Part shown: positions 1 through 11,993 of the stretch, piece by piece
Layout: each line of letters begins with the position of its first letter
Numbering within the stretch: the stretch's first letter is position 1
NCBI GenBank assembly: GCA_029204225.1
Contig: CM055111.1
Span: 13,742,477-13,806,476, forward strand
Direction: 5' to 3'
Length of the DNA stretch: 64,000 bases
DNA from: Diphasiastrum complanatum
Lineage: Eukaryota; Streptophyta; Lycopodiopsida; Lycopodiales; Lycopodiaceae
Made by a program: the position numbers and the translations under genes
Notes under the pieces: model-generated
Told to the model about the DNA's origin: nothing
Seen by the model: only the letters and a program-made list of their open reading frames with translations
Databases searched by the model: none

Positions 1-15
1 CAGGCTCTTTTTGGC

Positions 16-472
16 TGGGAAACGCTTTTCCACTAACATGGGAAACACCCCCTGGGAAACGTTCATTTCCCAGAACACCATTTGTTGGGAAACAGGTTTT
101 TTTTTTAACCATTATAAAATGACCTAGAATGCTGCGAGACAGTATTTCTGCCTGAATATGGCTTGAAAATGGCCGGAATCTCAACTGAAGTAGGTCAAAA
201 TCCTGCTGGGGGGGGGGGGGGGGCGTCTGTCACAAACTTTTTTTCAGACTCGAGCTGGAAACAATCATATTTTTTACTAGGAATGCTCTTTCTCAGAAAA
301 CAGGATCACTGGACAGCATGCTATGTTTTTTCTCAGAACTTTTGCTACAAGAATTTTCTTTAGTATCTAGATTCTAAATTATGTCATATGATGTGTATCG
401 TTTCCCCGTTTCCTGTATCCCGTTTCTCGCTTCCCGAGGGGGCTGTGTTTCCCGAGTGGGAAACGTTTCCCA
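16..472. repeat. Short element with imperfect terminal inverted repeats
   Basis: The left end (about 16-61) and the reverse complement of the right end (about 421-472) both read tgggaaacg, then cccac, then gggaaacac, then a run of c, then ggga-acg. This makes an imperfect inverted repeat of roughly 45-50 bp around a 360-bp centre. The centre carries a run of 12 or more g near 210 and no convincing gene. The pattern fits a small non-autonomous DNA element or foldback, but I could not define a target-site duplication. Confidence 0.45.
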
Positions 473-1095
473 AAACTATGTCTTAGGCAGACTCAAAGTC
501 AGATGATGATCTTGGTATCCCCACTCAAGACTAGCATATAGATCAAAGAGAGCGAACATCATACATGCAGCGTCATATGGCAGTTGGAGCAATTTGACCC
601 AATTCGAGAATACACACTCAGAGTTCTCATATGCGACCTTCTCGACGACGTAATCCACCTACTTCAGATACAAGGACTACACAAATTACCTCTTTCTTTA
701 GTAGAATTGGTGGATGATTTATACCATTTCACTTCATTTCGCTTCATTATACCATCTTCTCTAGTTGTATGGTTTTCTTTTCATATCATCAGGAATAGCA
801 TTGTAGATATTTCTTTTGCAGTTGTCTGGAAGACGCTTTTATACTTCTAAAATTCATATTACATACTTGACATTTTAATTCTTGATCTTATAAGTGTTTT
901 TGGCATTAGAAAGACATTAATAAAGCTTTACTTCTTTCTTTCTCTACCCAGCCTTCTATTGCCCCACCACTGATTTCGCACTCATCCCCTTTCTCCCCTT
1001 CACCTCCTACTCAGCCTCATCTCCTCTCTCCCATTCTCCCTCTACTTGTTCTACATTCAGCCCCTTCCGCTTTCTCTCTGTTCCATTCTCTTTCA
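473..1095. other. Intergenic, nothing recognised
   Basis: Open frames here are short and overlap on both strands without recognisable domains. From 940 to 1095 the plus strand is strongly pyrimidine-rich (repeats of ccttc, ctcct, ccctt), which is composition, not a gene. Confidence 0.5.
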
Positions 1096-1235
1096 CCATA
1101 TGACAAAGTATATGCAATCTAAAATCTGAACTCGAGATTGGAATTTCCCAATTCTAGAAGGATATCCATATGACAAAGTATATGCAATCTAAAATCTGAA
1201 CTCGAGATTGGAATTTCCCAATTCTAGAAGGATAT
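1096..1235 (+). repeat. Perfect 70-bp tandem duplication
   Basis: A 70-bp unit starting ccatatgacaaag and ending agaaggatat occurs twice back to back (1096-1165 and 1166-1235) with no mismatch that I can see. Perfect identity in otherwise decayed DNA suggests a recent duplication or an assembly artefact. Confidence 0.9.
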
Positions 1236-3109
1236 TGATCAAGATTTGCGGGTTTCTAGACATGTGATTGAGACCAACTATTGTTGGTGGTTTTTGCATA
1301 ATTCAAACAGTCCCAAAACGAGGTAAGGGTCCTTATCTTGACCCTTCATTGCATAATTCATGTGATGAATTAATGCAATGTGATAAATTAGCTGTCTTTA
1401 CTTTACATGCAATTTAATTTTTTCCACAAGAATCCATTATAGTATATCAATCCTTCAAGCATTTAGTGAAACTTCTTGCTTTTAGATACATGTGTACTTT
1501 TCCCATTCGCATCATTGCATGTAATATTTAGTGCTTGATTTTAGTGCCTTTGCATGTAACGAATTGACCTATCATAAGTCCACTCTCACCAATTTGGTTC
1601 ACACTTCTTGAAGTTGAGGGCAATGTGCGAGGTAATACCTTTCGAGAGCCGAGTGGTCCTACGGATGCCCACGTCAAGAAGGCAAAAATAGTGTTCTAAA
1701 GCAAAGCTTAGTCGAGTATTAGCAAGATTTATCTTCTATTAGTTATTTCTATGATTCACTAGATTTACCAAAAGTCTTACCCATCTCCGACAAAAAGTCA
1801 CAAGTTTGTATTTTGCTTATTTGTTTCTATAACTCACTTTCCAAGGAGATGATTTATGCAATATTGATTTAGATTTGAGAATGAGTGAACTAACAAGTTT
1901 TAGCTAGTTAATTCCCCTTAGTATGGTCATAAGCATGCGGTCATGGTATTCCTTGAAGGGGAGAGAAAGTTGTTATACTCTTGTCTAAAACCCCAATATG
2001 AAGTACATAGGTTGTATATGGTGCTTGTTTTCTCCTTATACTTTAATGCCTACCTTAGTAGAGACAAAGATTCAAACTCAAAATTTCAAATTTTATTCAA
2101 ATAAAGTTTTAAAAAATATTCTTGACTACTAGCTTGTTGAATAGCTTGCAACCTAGAGGGACCGCAGCTCAAGAAAGAGCTCATCCATGGGCAAATACAA
2201 TAGGTAGATAGTGATATATTGGTGAGTCTGTTGCCTAGATGGAATGCGAAATGCAAATTGTGCTCATTCCAAGGCTGAACTGATATGTAGGCCTCCTTAG
2301 AGAATGGCCCCTAGAGAGGAAGTCAAGAGATTAATAAAATTGCTTGTACTTGATGTACATTGCTAATTTCAACCTAAGGTTAATATTTAGATTGTTGTGG
2401 ACTGTTGGCATAGTTAGCAAGCAGGATTTCCCATTGATTGTGCATGGATAGGCATGGACTATGCACAATAGTGTAGTAGAGGACTTACTCTAAATATACA
2501 CAAGAGCGGACAGGCTCATTAGGAGATCCCTACAAAGAGGGTAGAAGATATACACTAGTAAAGACTTAAATGGATCTGTGTCATATGCTTAGTATGAGTA
2601 TGAGTGAGGCTTGAGTGTTGATGGTACGGAACGCCAAACACTTGGAAGCACAATAATCCCCAGTTTCAACATCAAAAATGGATCAAGTTGGATCTTATCA
2701 AGTGAGCAATCCAAACGTCAATGTGTTGTGAAGAAATCTAGAGGAGTACCTCAAGCTAGGGAACTAGCTACTCACTAATTGCAATTCATTTCACCTCTCA
2801 GTCTCGTCAAGGATGGCACTAATCAAAAATCAAGTTGTGCATGGTTGTAATGCTAGAGTCGGGAGAGCATCTCCAAGTTATACTCAAGGTTTTACATGCT
2901 AACCCATATACAATGACAGTGCATCTGAACTAATTCCTATCCGACATTGCATTTGACATTGTCAGTCCAATTGCATCCGACGAGCTAATGCTCATATCCG
3001 ACAGACCATCTTTTATAAAATTCCTTGGAAATCTAATCCTAAGGTATTGTCAATTTTTTTTTTTCAAAAAAGAGTTGAATCAAATCAGAGTTGAATCCAA
3101 TCAATTCTC
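1236..3109. other. Intergenic, no gene recognised
   Basis: No frame shows a recognisable domain. The stretch immediately before 3110 is likely leader of the gypsy element that follows, but I found no clear primer-binding site or LTR boundary in it. Confidence 0.45.
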
Positions 3110-4380
3110 ATGGCCAACTTACCAGAAGGAGTTATGGATGAGTTCACACCAACCAATTATCCAAATGATGAGAACAAGCCCTATCATCTTAGATCTCAAG
3201 TAAATCAAGATCCTGGACCATCCAGATGGACACCTAATCCTGACAATCAACCTATTCAACATGCTCACCGTACCGCACGATCCGACAAACGAACACCCCG
3301 ATTGGAATTACCAAAGTTCGACGGTAATGTGGATCCTCATAGATTTTTACAGGTCTTTGAGAATGCATGTGAAGTATATGGAGAATATACTGACAATGCA
3401 AAAGTCCAACTGTTTTCAATGACCATGGTAAATAAAGCACGAGTGGTTTTTTAACCTCGATCGTGATGATCGACAAGATTGGTCAGAGCTAAAAGAGTCT
3501 TTTATTAAACGCTCCAACCTTTTAGACTCACAAAAAGCCCTTTTGTACGCCTTAGTGATATAAAAATCAAAAAAGATGAACGCGTACGTGACTAAATCGA
3601 GCGCTTTAAACGTCTCAGAAGTCAAGTCCAGGAACACCCAACTGATAAAATGTTGATCATATGGTTTATAGCTAGCCTTCCAAGACGCATCCGGAAAGAG
3701 CTTGAACCTAGCGAAGAGTATTTTACTCTTAAGTCTGCTATGTCCGATGCCATTCGTGAAGAAGATGAAGGGTCTGATGATGAGGACCAGAAAGAGAAAC
3801 GAACTCACCGTGTTTACCTTGATAATCGGCCAAGTGAGCCCCAAGATTCCGACCAAGTCTGGAAGTCTCAGTTTGAGTTGATGAATCAACAACATCAACA
3901 ACAGATGGAAAAACTCAACAAAGAGTTTCAGCAAGCCTTAAAGTCTATTCAAAGCCAATTGCCAGGGCAATTGCCATCTGGTAACGCTATCCATAGGCGA
4001 GAAAATACCCGGTGCCCACAATGTCAACAGAACCGACCCCAAGTTCAGGCCAATGTAGTGCAAAATACCACCTATGACACCCTAGCCTATGAATCTACTT
4101 ATGATGACGGTAATCCTAACACATACTAGATGAGGCATCTACCTCTTATTCCAATGAACAATACTATTCAGAGGAGCAACCTACACAAGTCGACCAAAAT
4201 GGTTATGCCATTTTCCCTTCAGCACTTCAGAAGAGATGTTTTGTATGCGGAGAAACCACTCACTTTCAAAGTGAATGTCGGCTTCAATATGACTTTGTAG
4301 CCGAATGTGTTCATTGTATCATAAGGCATTGCTATAAAGATTGCCCTAACCAAACCAAAAAAACATTTCCCGCACATAGG
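3110..4380 (+). pseudogene. Gag of gypsy element I
   Basis: Gag packages element RNA into particles. The start at 3110 (MANLPEGVMDEF) matches the position of the start at 62247 in the sister copy. Residues typical of the retrotransposon gag domain follow: LPKFDG, then FLQVFENACEVYG. A frameshift breaks the frame near 3450, and an in-frame stop lies near 3595. The second part resumes at 3650 (LIIWFIASLPRRIRKEL) and includes a glutamine-rich stretch near 3880-3960. A second stop near 4130 precedes a zinc knuckle at about 4236-4275 (CFVCGETTHFQSEC), followed by further Cys/His pairs. Clearly a broken copy. Confidence 0.75.
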
Positions 4381-4629
4381 GTATCTGAAGCCCCTTGTTG
4401 TCACACGCGTGCAACATAGGGCCTTAGGGACCCAGCACAACCACACTTCCATGATTCCACAATCGTACCTTGACCCTATAGAAGCTTAAAGGCAATACCA
4501 TGAGTTCCGAGATGAGTTTGCTAGAGCTAAAGATAGGATTTCTACTCCGCCATCTGCCAGTTACCTACGCAGGGGCAATCACCACGAGGAATAAAGGTTC
4601 TTTCCGATCTCTTACAAGCTCAAATCACT

Positions 4630-6115
4630 ATGCCCTTCTACACGGCCGTGAAGTTTTCCAAACCCCTACGGAATGCCATACTGCAAAGCTCCCAGCAGCC
4701 TGATGTACCAGATGAGTTGAGACAACCGGAAAACGCTGAAGTGGTTCATAATATTGTTTTCAGCTTACTTCATATAGGTGTTGCTAAAGGTAACAGCATC
4801 ACTTTACCAGTGCACTACAAATCTTACCCATCCGTGCAAGCCATTCTTGATAGTGGGTCTGGCGTGAATAATCACCCTATCCTTAGCCAAGGCATGGGGA
4901 ATATCCACATTGGAATATGTAGTACTAGATTTTCCTAATGAACCGCACACCTATCAATTCCTTCTTAGAACGCCTTGGTTAGAAATGGCCAGAGTGATTC
5001 AAGATTGGAAGAAAAACAAAATATTTTTGGCAACAGAGACAGGAGAATCTCTGTCGATGCCACAACGAAGATAAAGCCTGCATGAGTTGAAGATGATTGG
5101 TCTTCAACTACCTATGATGACCCCGATAGTATCGATTCCACCATAAAGGGTCATTACGTGCAGAGTACCGATTTCATAAAATGGGGACATGCTTTAGCGA
5201 CCATCAATTGTGTCAATGCCACTCTTTGTGCGCAAGAAGTTCAAGAAGAGGACCCAATCGAAATCACTATAAACTCCACAGATATCAACACTCCCATCCT
5301 GCCTTTGTACATGATCGACGCCCTCCCTATTGAGTGGATACCTGAAGATGCCTTTGTTGCTGACATATCCACCAACGAGGATGGCATTCTTACTGTGGGA
5401 GAACATGAATTATCTGACGACCAACTTATTCACTTGCTGAATCCTGAGCATTTAGGAAAGCGTCATATACCGAAAGAGATTAAACTACCATCACCATTGG
5501 CTTGTGTGCAACATCCACAACCAATAAACACTCGTGTATACCGACCCAAACTAAAAGTCTATCAATGGGACATACACCATCATGAAATCTTGAACACCAT
5601 TGACGAAGACTTAGTTCACGAAAAAACACAAAAAAAATCCATGCATGCCTACTACTACCAATCCACAAATATCCTGCATGCTAAAATACAAATCAAAGGT
5701 TGATGTACGATTGACTGATAAGCAATTCCAAATGCGTGAAAAGTTGAAAAAGCCAATCAAACCTTTGATACAAAATCAAAAAAATCCTAGTCAAGCTAAA
5801 TCATCTACAAGCAAATATGTACAGAACATTCCTAAGATCCCACCTCAGATAGTTGATGATCCACCATATGATGTTCCCCAGCACTTTAAGGATTACACCA
5901 CTGATGATGTCATCATCAGTATGGTAAAGCCAAAACGGGAGCCTCAACCACCATCAACTTCTTTTGAGGGACCTACAAAAACTATACCTCTCAATCTGAA
6001 GGATGATGATGAAGACATAGACCGTACACGTAGGAGCCCACCTGAATCCAACCCAATTACGGGATTTGGAAAAGTTATTGCGCAAATACAGAGATGTGTT
6101 TGCGTGGAGTTATAA
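4630..6115 (+). pseudogene. Protease and linker region of gypsy element I
   Basis: A retropepsin active-site motif, AILDSGSGVN, is translated near 4838-4870. The aspartyl protease would cleave the Gag-Pol polyprotein. The flap region then continues in other frames (LLRTPWLEMARVIQDWKK near 4960-5020), so a frameshift follows the motif. The stretch 5158-6115 is an acidic, proline-rich linker in two overlapping frames with no further domain that I recognise. It ends just before the RT palm. Confidence 0.6.
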
Positions 6116-6119
6116 AGAA

Positions 6120-6600
6120 ATGAAGGGGGTTCCTCCTGAAGTCGCAGTCCATACTATCCCATTACAGGATGGTGCCATACATGTGAGAGCGAAACCTTAT
6201 CGCACCAATCCTACATATCGTGAGAAGATATGAGAAGATATTCATAAACTTCTCGATGTTGGTTTCATTTATGAAATCGAGCACACCAATTGGGCATCAC
6301 CAATTGTGGTGGTACCCAAGAAAAATGGTAAACTCTGTATCTGCGTGGATTTGAAGAAACTTAATGATCAAACAGAGAAAGATCACTTTCCATTACCTCT
6401 GACCACACAAGTCCTCGAAGATATGGCAGGAGCGAAAGCTTTTAGCTTTCTGGACAGTTTTAGTGGCTATTTTTCAGTCCAAATTGCTCCTGAAGATTGT
6501 TTCAAAATGGCGTTTGTTACAGAGTTTGGCACCTTCGCGTATAAAGTTATGCCATTCGGTCTGTGCAATGCCCCATCCACATTTCAAAGCGTGAGACACC
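6120..6600 (+). pseudogene. Reverse transcriptase N-terminal half, gypsy element I
   Basis: The frame shows VRAKPYRTNP, then an in-frame stop at about 6231, then WASPIVVVPKKNGKL, FSFLDSFSGYFSVQIAPED, KMAFVTEFGTFAY and MPFGLCNAPSTFQ. These are the fingers and palm motifs of Ty3/gypsy RT, with the first palm aspartate in FLDSFSGY. The sequence stops at ATFQ-like residues. The YVDD catalytic motif, connection domain and RNase H are missing because the next bases already encode integrase. Confidence 0.85.
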
Positions 6601-7230
6601 CATGCTTATGTAAAAGTTTTGCGACATTTGTCAACGCGCAAAGAATACCAAACAGGCCGACCACAACCTCCTTACTCCAATACTTGAAAGCGAGGCATTT
6701 CACAAATGGGGTATCAATTTTGTTGGACCTATGCACGTGGCACACAATTCCGATACATCGATTGCCACTAATTATGCAACAAAATGGATAGAGGCTAGAG
6801 CAAAGCGCAAAGCAGATGCAAAATCTGTAGCACGCTTCCTCTATGAAAATATTATCACTCGATTTGGTTGTCCAATAGAGCTTGTTAGTGATCGAGGTTC
6901 TCACTTTCTTAATGAAGTAATCGACAGTTCACTGACTCATTACTTCGTTGTACACCGAAAGAGCACCCCGTACTATCCTAGATGTAATGGATTAGCTGAA
7001 TCTACGAATAAAACGATTTGTAAAGTCTTGACCAAGATAGTAGAAACAAGTCGATCAGACTGGGAAACGAAGTTATTCTCTGCTATCTAGGCATATCGAA
7101 CAACGCCGCAGCGAGCCACGGGTTGGAAAACACCATTTGAGCTGGTATATGGCCAAGAGGCTGTTATGCTAGTAGAATTTTTAATTCCTTCTCTACGCGT
7201 CACTTTAGCTTATGCCTTAAATTGCCAGTA
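6601..7230 (+). pseudogene. Integrase, gypsy element I
   Basis: In shifted frames the sequence reads CDICQRAKNTK (second half of the HHCC zinc finger), KWGINFVGPM (the first catalytic Asp is replaced by Asn), then ENIITRFGCPIELVSDRGSHF with the second catalytic Asp, and NGLAESTNK with the catalytic Glu. A stop at 7088 separates this from [26 protein letters not shown]. The N-terminal part of the zinc finger is lost in the RT-integrase deletion. Confidence 0.85.
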
Positions 7231-7832
7231 GGAAGAGAGTCAGGGAGATTCTAAGCAGAGAATAGAGCAACGGCAAACACAAACGATGAACACAGTCCAC
7301 TACATTCAACACACATTGAGTCTTGGCATTTAGCAGGCAATTTATATTACTTGCACAACATTATCTAGCCCCACCTCCTCAATGGCCTCTCTAATAAGGC
7401 CAACCATATACTTACGGGTAATCACAATGCCTAAAAGAAGCCTCGTATACATTGTATAAATCACAAATTTCATTGTACATTAAGTTTCAAACTCACAAAG
7501 ACTCCAATCACCAATGCAATGGTGAATGCCAAATATAGATTTTGATTTTGGAAAGATATCTTACCTACATAAGAGGTGTCGATGGCGCGGAGGAACGTAG
7601 TGTCCATGCAAGAAGAGACCAATATATTGATGATGTGTCACTTTCTTGCATCACTCCATCCATCAGAGATGATGAAGCACCTATACTTACTCCACGACTT
7701 CCTACAATTTCGGTGTGTGAAATTTGAATCATGATACGTGATTAAAGATTTTGGAAAAAAGGAAAAACAAGACAACAATTTACAAATACATTATACGAGC
7801 CAATTTCCATGGGCTCTAGCTCTCTACTGACT
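7231..7832. other. Intergenic, nothing recognised
   Basis: This stretch may hold the 3' tail of gypsy element I. A 61-codon frame at 7542-7727 has no domain that I know and no supporting context. Confidence 0.4.
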
Positions 7833-8192
7833 TCATCTCTCTTGAAGCAACTCTCTAGTCCTCAACTGCTCCATGTCAGGCCCTCTCCAATCTGAACCGA
7901 TCCTGGAAACAGCTAACATCGTTGCTTCCCATGTAAGTGTCCGTGCTAAGTGGAAGGGGAGGTCACTTGTATAGAAGAGCCTCCTAATAACAATGTGTGC
8001 AAGGTCTATGTTCTCCTGCCTGTATGACGTTACATAAAAGTCTCTGCCTTTGATATGAACACATACCCTAGGCCTGGGCCTAGCCCTCGAACTCGATGGT
8101 GCACCAGCAGCACGACCTGCACCTGCATCCTCTGGTCCCTCACTCTCACCCTCAACATCTAATGCAATGTTGCATGCAACAGTTCGAATCAA
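7833..8192 (-). pseudogene. hAT-type transposase fragment (DUF659-like start)
   Basis: The frame reads HIVIRRLFYTSDLPFHLAR, then WEATMLAVSRIG, WRGPDMEQLRTRELLQER. In plant hAT-like proteins, a segment of the form 'iarfFyengIPFnvaRspyw..m..ai......gp.y..lRt.lL' opens the DUF659 domain, and the resemblance is good. The upstream part is an Ala/Arg/Pro-rich tail. Only about 120 codons are present with no dimerisation domain, so this is a fragment. Assignment is by motif memory only. Confidence 0.55.
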
Positions 8193-8280
8193 CGGTTTGA
8201 ACCGGCCGATTCGACGAATTCGAACCAGTTCGAATCGGCTAAGTCAGGTTCGAATCAGCCAATTCGAACATTCAGGATTC
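8190..8280. repeat. Cluster of ttcgaa / ccgattcg motifs
   Basis: Within 90 bp the motif ttcgaat or its relatives (gattcgacg, gttcgaatc, aattcgaac) occurs about seven times in both orientations. A weaker cluster of ccgattc/aaatcgg lies at 8910-8970. This may be low-order repeat or the end of a small element. Confidence 0.5.
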
Positions 8281-8515
8281 ACAAATGACAATGCATAATG
8301 GCAATTTGCAAAGCGCCAATTTCCAAAGGCAAATGTTTAATGAAAATATTACATAACAACTTGCAATGAAAGCTAAAGCAAAAGTGACAAGCAAACATTC
8401 AAACTTCACCTGTATGCACAACACAAGGTGCATCCCAATCCATTGTAGCTGCTGCAACACTGCCAAGTCTCGCCAATCCAATATTTAGTGGCACTTGTGT
8501 GCAAGCAGCTATGTC

Positions 8516-8743
8516 ATAGCCACGCACTCCCAAGAGGTGTGCTCGAATCCGCAAAGATTGCTTGTATAGGTGGCATTGCGGTACCTACAAATCCACCTCT
8601 TTGCTCTTGAGCTACCATATCTTGCAGCAATAGCCACGCACTCCCAAGCAGTGTGATCGAATCCACAAAGGACCGTCTGTATAAGTGACATTGCAATACC
8701 TACAAGTCCACCTCTTTGTTCATGAGCTACTACTCTAACTATA
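8516..8743 (+). repeat. Tandem duplication, period about 114 bp
   Basis: The unit starts atagccacgcactcccaag and runs through ccacctctttg and gagctac. The second copy begins at 8630, with perhaps 10-15 percent mismatches by eye. The open frames on the minus strand here are products of this repeat. Confidence 0.8.
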
Positions 8744-9009
8744 GAGTAACTTTTTGTTCACCTTCTTCAAAGTTCAAATTCACACTAAACTCTCTCATCA
8801 TTCACACTTCTCTCCCTAAATCCACTCTCCAAGTCCCTTGAGAGCAAAGGTGCGCTTCTCTCTCAGGCATGAGCCTCCAATAGGGCCCTCGCTGGAAAAT
8901 TCCCTGGAACCGATTCAGGTCCCCCACCGATTCAAATCGGCCAATTCCGATTCCGTTCAAAATCACCAATTCTTTGCCTTCGAATCCGTGCATCAAGCTT
9001 TTATTTGAA

Positions 9010-9700
9010 ATGTCATCAATGAGTGTCTACTTGATGGAATCAAGTGATAGGTTGAACTCATCCAACTTGTCAACATGGAAGTTGAGAATGGAATCCATTC
9101 TTGTCCTCTAGACTTGATGGACATTATGTTTGTAGAGGAAGATGAGCCTATCCATCCACAAAAAGCAATTAGATAAAAGAAGAGAGCCAAGATTGCCCTA
9201 CATTGTATCAAGATGAATGTTGCAAATTAAGTTGCTCAAAGAACTTGGAGCACGCATCTCAGCCAAGGAGGCTCACACCAGTCTTCGAACTATATATGAG
9301 TCAAAGGAGAGCTCAAGGTTGTTATAATTGAAGAATCATGTTCTATGCTTTCAAGGCCAGAATGAGAGTGGACAACATTGTGTTGAAAGACTTGAACAAA
9401 GAGCTTGCTTATGTAGGGGAATTTATCAAAGAGAATGAACTTGTGCAAGTCATTTTGAATGGCTTAGGGATTGAGTTTTCTAACCTTGTCCAATCCTATG
9501 CTACCATGGGAAAGCTACCATGCCTAGATGATCTCCAAGGTGTTTGATGGTCGAGGAGAGTAGAAATAACCAATTCAAAGCTCGGCTGGAAAGACTCTCC
9601 ATCAATGAGGGAGATGACAAATTTATTTTTCTAAAGGAAAAGGCAAAGCAAAGTGGAAAGGAAGAGCATTCAAGAAGGAGCAAGCCAAGGATGGAAATCA
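9010..9700 (+). pseudogene. Ty1/copia gag fragment (UBN2 type)
   Basis: From 9010 the plus frame reads RLNSSNLSTWKLRMESIL, the usual copia gag opening ('L.g.NY..W...m...l'). It then passes through several stops and shifts before the intact piece 9338-9547 (LKDLNKELAYVGEFI, LVQVILNGLGIEFSNLVQSYATM), which matches the central UBN2 helices. A lysine-rich tail follows to about 9700. A non-homologous LTR-like segment then interrupts it at 9707. Confidence 0.6.
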
Positions 9701-9706
9701 TCTACT

Positions 9707-10103
9707 GTTAGGGACCCAACCCCTTGGGTTCCACACCTAACTTGAAACCGGACGTTGGACTTGGCCTATTGACTTGACCAAGTGACTCCTAAACCGCATG
9801 CATGCCACTTGTCGTAATCAAAGACTTGTGCTTGGCATGGAGGCTCCCACCTTGGAGGTGCGCATGTACCAGGATGGTGCTCGCTAGGGGCAGGGAAGGC
9901 CAAAGGTGCTAGCGATGGTATGGGACGTCGTTAGGGCTATGGAAGCTCGATCCCACTGGGTCTAGTCATTGGACTCAAAGCACGGAGGGTGGATATGAGC
10001 GTTCTGTTTCTTGTGTTGATCGGCACTTGACGGTTTATGGTTAGTGTGGTCGTAACAGTGGCGGTTTCCAGTCGGTGTGGTCGTAAAAGCTGGTATCAGA
10101 GCC
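9707..10103 (+). mobile_element. LTR-like insert ending in a tRNA-Met primer-binding site
   Basis: The insert begins near tgttagggaccc at 9707. At 10091-10103 it reaches tggtatcagagcc, the complement of the initiator tRNA-Met 3' end used as primer-binding site by plant LTR elements. Copia gag sequence lies to the left and copia protease to the right from about 10320, so this segment (and the GC-rich DNA to about 10310) has split the older copia copy. The exact LTR end is uncertain. Confidence 0.5.
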
Positions 10104-10319
10104 ACCGAAAACCATGTACACGCAGTCAACTGGCTGCCCTCACTAGTAGCATGTGGGGTTGCGGCCCCCTCACTCACAGTCAACAAGGCCAGCAAGCCCT
10201 TGTTGGCAGCTAGCGAGCTTACTGGCCGGCGGCCGGGGGGCTGCCACATGGCACCAAAAGTGTGGGGGGGTTGGATTGCCCCTTGCAGGTCCTAAGCCAT
10301 GTGAAGAAAGGGGGGGAGG

Positions 10320-10650
10320 GGTGGTGGATTGCACTCCTAAGCTTGATGATGTTTGTTTCATTCCTAGCATTACAAAGAACTTGTTTACAGTTGGGCAATT
10401 GTTGGAGAATGGCTACATTGTTGAGTTTGATTCCAAGCTTTGTTACATCAAGAAAAATGACGAGTTAATGCAAGAGGGATAAGGTTTGGAAGATTGTTAA
10501 AGATGCATATGTTGAATCTAAACAAGTGATGATGGTTGCCAAGGAAGGAATGTCTACATCCGAGTTGTAGCACAAAAGGCTTGGTCACATCAACCCCAAC
10601 TCTATGGAGGCAATGTACAAGGAGGAGCTTGCTCTTTGTTACATTCCTAG
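10320..10650 (+). pseudogene. Ty1/copia protease tail and GAG-pre-integrase fragment
   Basis: The frame reads LDDVCFIPSITKNLFTVGQL, then GYIVEFDSKLCYI. This is the C-terminal part of copia protease ('l.dVlyVP.l..NLlSv.ql'). After a frameshift near 10480 comes HKRLGHINPNSMEAMYKEE, the start of the GAG-pre-integrase domain. The catalytic Asp is not present in this piece. It probably belongs to the same insertion as the gag at 9010. Confidence 0.7.
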
Positions 10651-10652
10651 AT

Positions 10653-10854
10653 GTTGTAATTGTTATTACACGTGGCCTAAACTATAAGGTAGCCCTTAAT
10701 CCGAAATAGGTCCCAGTCCCTATTTGTGCCTCTTAGGTGAGTCTAGTCGTTTGTTGGACTATTGGTTGGGTCGTTCTTGTCGCATCCAGTACTCGTGTAC
10801 TTGTTATTACACCAAGGATCGTGTGCGGGCTTATGTTATAGTGATATCAGAGCT
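10653..10854 (+). mobile_element. Short LTR-like segment with primer-binding site
   Basis: From tgttgtaattg at 10653 the sequence runs about 185 bp to a tRNA-Met-like site, tgatatcagagct, at 10842-10854, with one mismatch in the conserved tggtatcagag. The small size would fit a TRIM-like element or an LTR fragment. No partner LTR was found in the window. Confidence 0.35.
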
Positions 10855-11981
10855 ACGCTTGGAGCTTGGAGAAACATAAAGCAGAGTGCTTCAAGGTGCT
10901 ATTGACAAATCGACGAGTTGTTCGGGTCTTTTTTGTGGCGGGGATTTTCGTGAAATTCTCAACTTTTCATAATGGTTGCTGAAAATTTGTAAGAAGTTCT
11001 AAGTTAGCTCATTTTATTTATGAAAACATATTTGGTTGTGTTACTCTAATGTTTAGAATTGTGCATGCTTTTTGTAAATGAGTTGAATAAGCAGAATTTT
11101 GGTTCCTAATTCACAATTATGGTTTAATTGTATACTAGCCAGATTGCATGCCTACTTTACGTACTTTTATCGTAGTGTTTTCTTTTTTGCTATGGTGAAT
11201 GGGATGTGACCTTGGTCTAATTTTTGTAATCAATATAGCATGAAAGGAACGCTGCAAAGGGATATAGAGTGTTTGCATATTGTCAATTGTGAGGTGGTTA
11301 AGACTTTGTAGATTGCATGTCTTCATTGTTATGTTGGGTATTATTCTAGACATAAGACTGATGTATTTTATGAAAATGGATTGTGTCTACCCCAACCGCA
11401 ATTTCCATAAGAATTTTGGTAAACAATCTCTAAGGATTTGGAAATTAATCTTAATTTCGAGAAAACTGGACTTTAATTTTAGTTTAAATCAAATGGAGAG
11501 ACATTCAAAGACTAAAACTTATAAGTAATCCAGTGATGTAAACAGAATGAAAGTAAATGTGATCTTTCTGTAGTGTTTGTATTTGGATTGATACACAATT
11601 CCTGCAACTTTAAGACGAGCACACAAAAGTACATGTTGTGGCAAGGACCACCCGACCAATTGTCTAACAAATGGCTAGACAGGCCCAAGCCAATCTCTAT
11701 AGAGGATACTACCGTAGCAAGAACGTAGAAGCATTGATTGATCAACGATACATACAATGTGTCGAAACTAGTGGGATGAGGGTATAGATATACTCTCCCA
11801 AACCCTAACCTCCATACGACATGCAGATTCTCCTCTCAAGATAATCCCCTTTCCTGCATAGCTATGGTACCCAATATAGAGATCATCCACAACAACCCTT
11901 GCATGAGGCAATGCCTTAACCAAATAGGGATATAGGACCTACTTCAGGTTAAGGGCTACCCTACAGCAACATTTCCCAACA

Positions 11982-11993
11982 TGGTATCAAAGC
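11982..11993 (+). other. Primer-binding site after an LTR-like 3' end
   Basis: The sequence atttcccaaca is followed at once by tggtatcaaagc. The preceding few hundred bases (from about 11500) are probably LTR but the start is not visible. No element coding sequence follows; the next recognised feature is TOP3A exon 2. Confidence 0.45.

Larger units (their letters stand above)
3110..7250 (+). mobile_element. Ty3/gypsy retrotransposon I, degenerate, internally deleted
   Basis: In order on the plus strand: gag with a coiled region and a CCHC knuckle, a retropepsin DSGS motif, a long linker, reverse transcriptase, and integrase. The gag resembles the element at 62247 (both contain PKFDG, FENAC, and LPR-IR-EL). 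The RNase H and the second half of RT are absent, so the element is non-autonomous. Neither LTR could be delimited. Confidence 0.8.
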
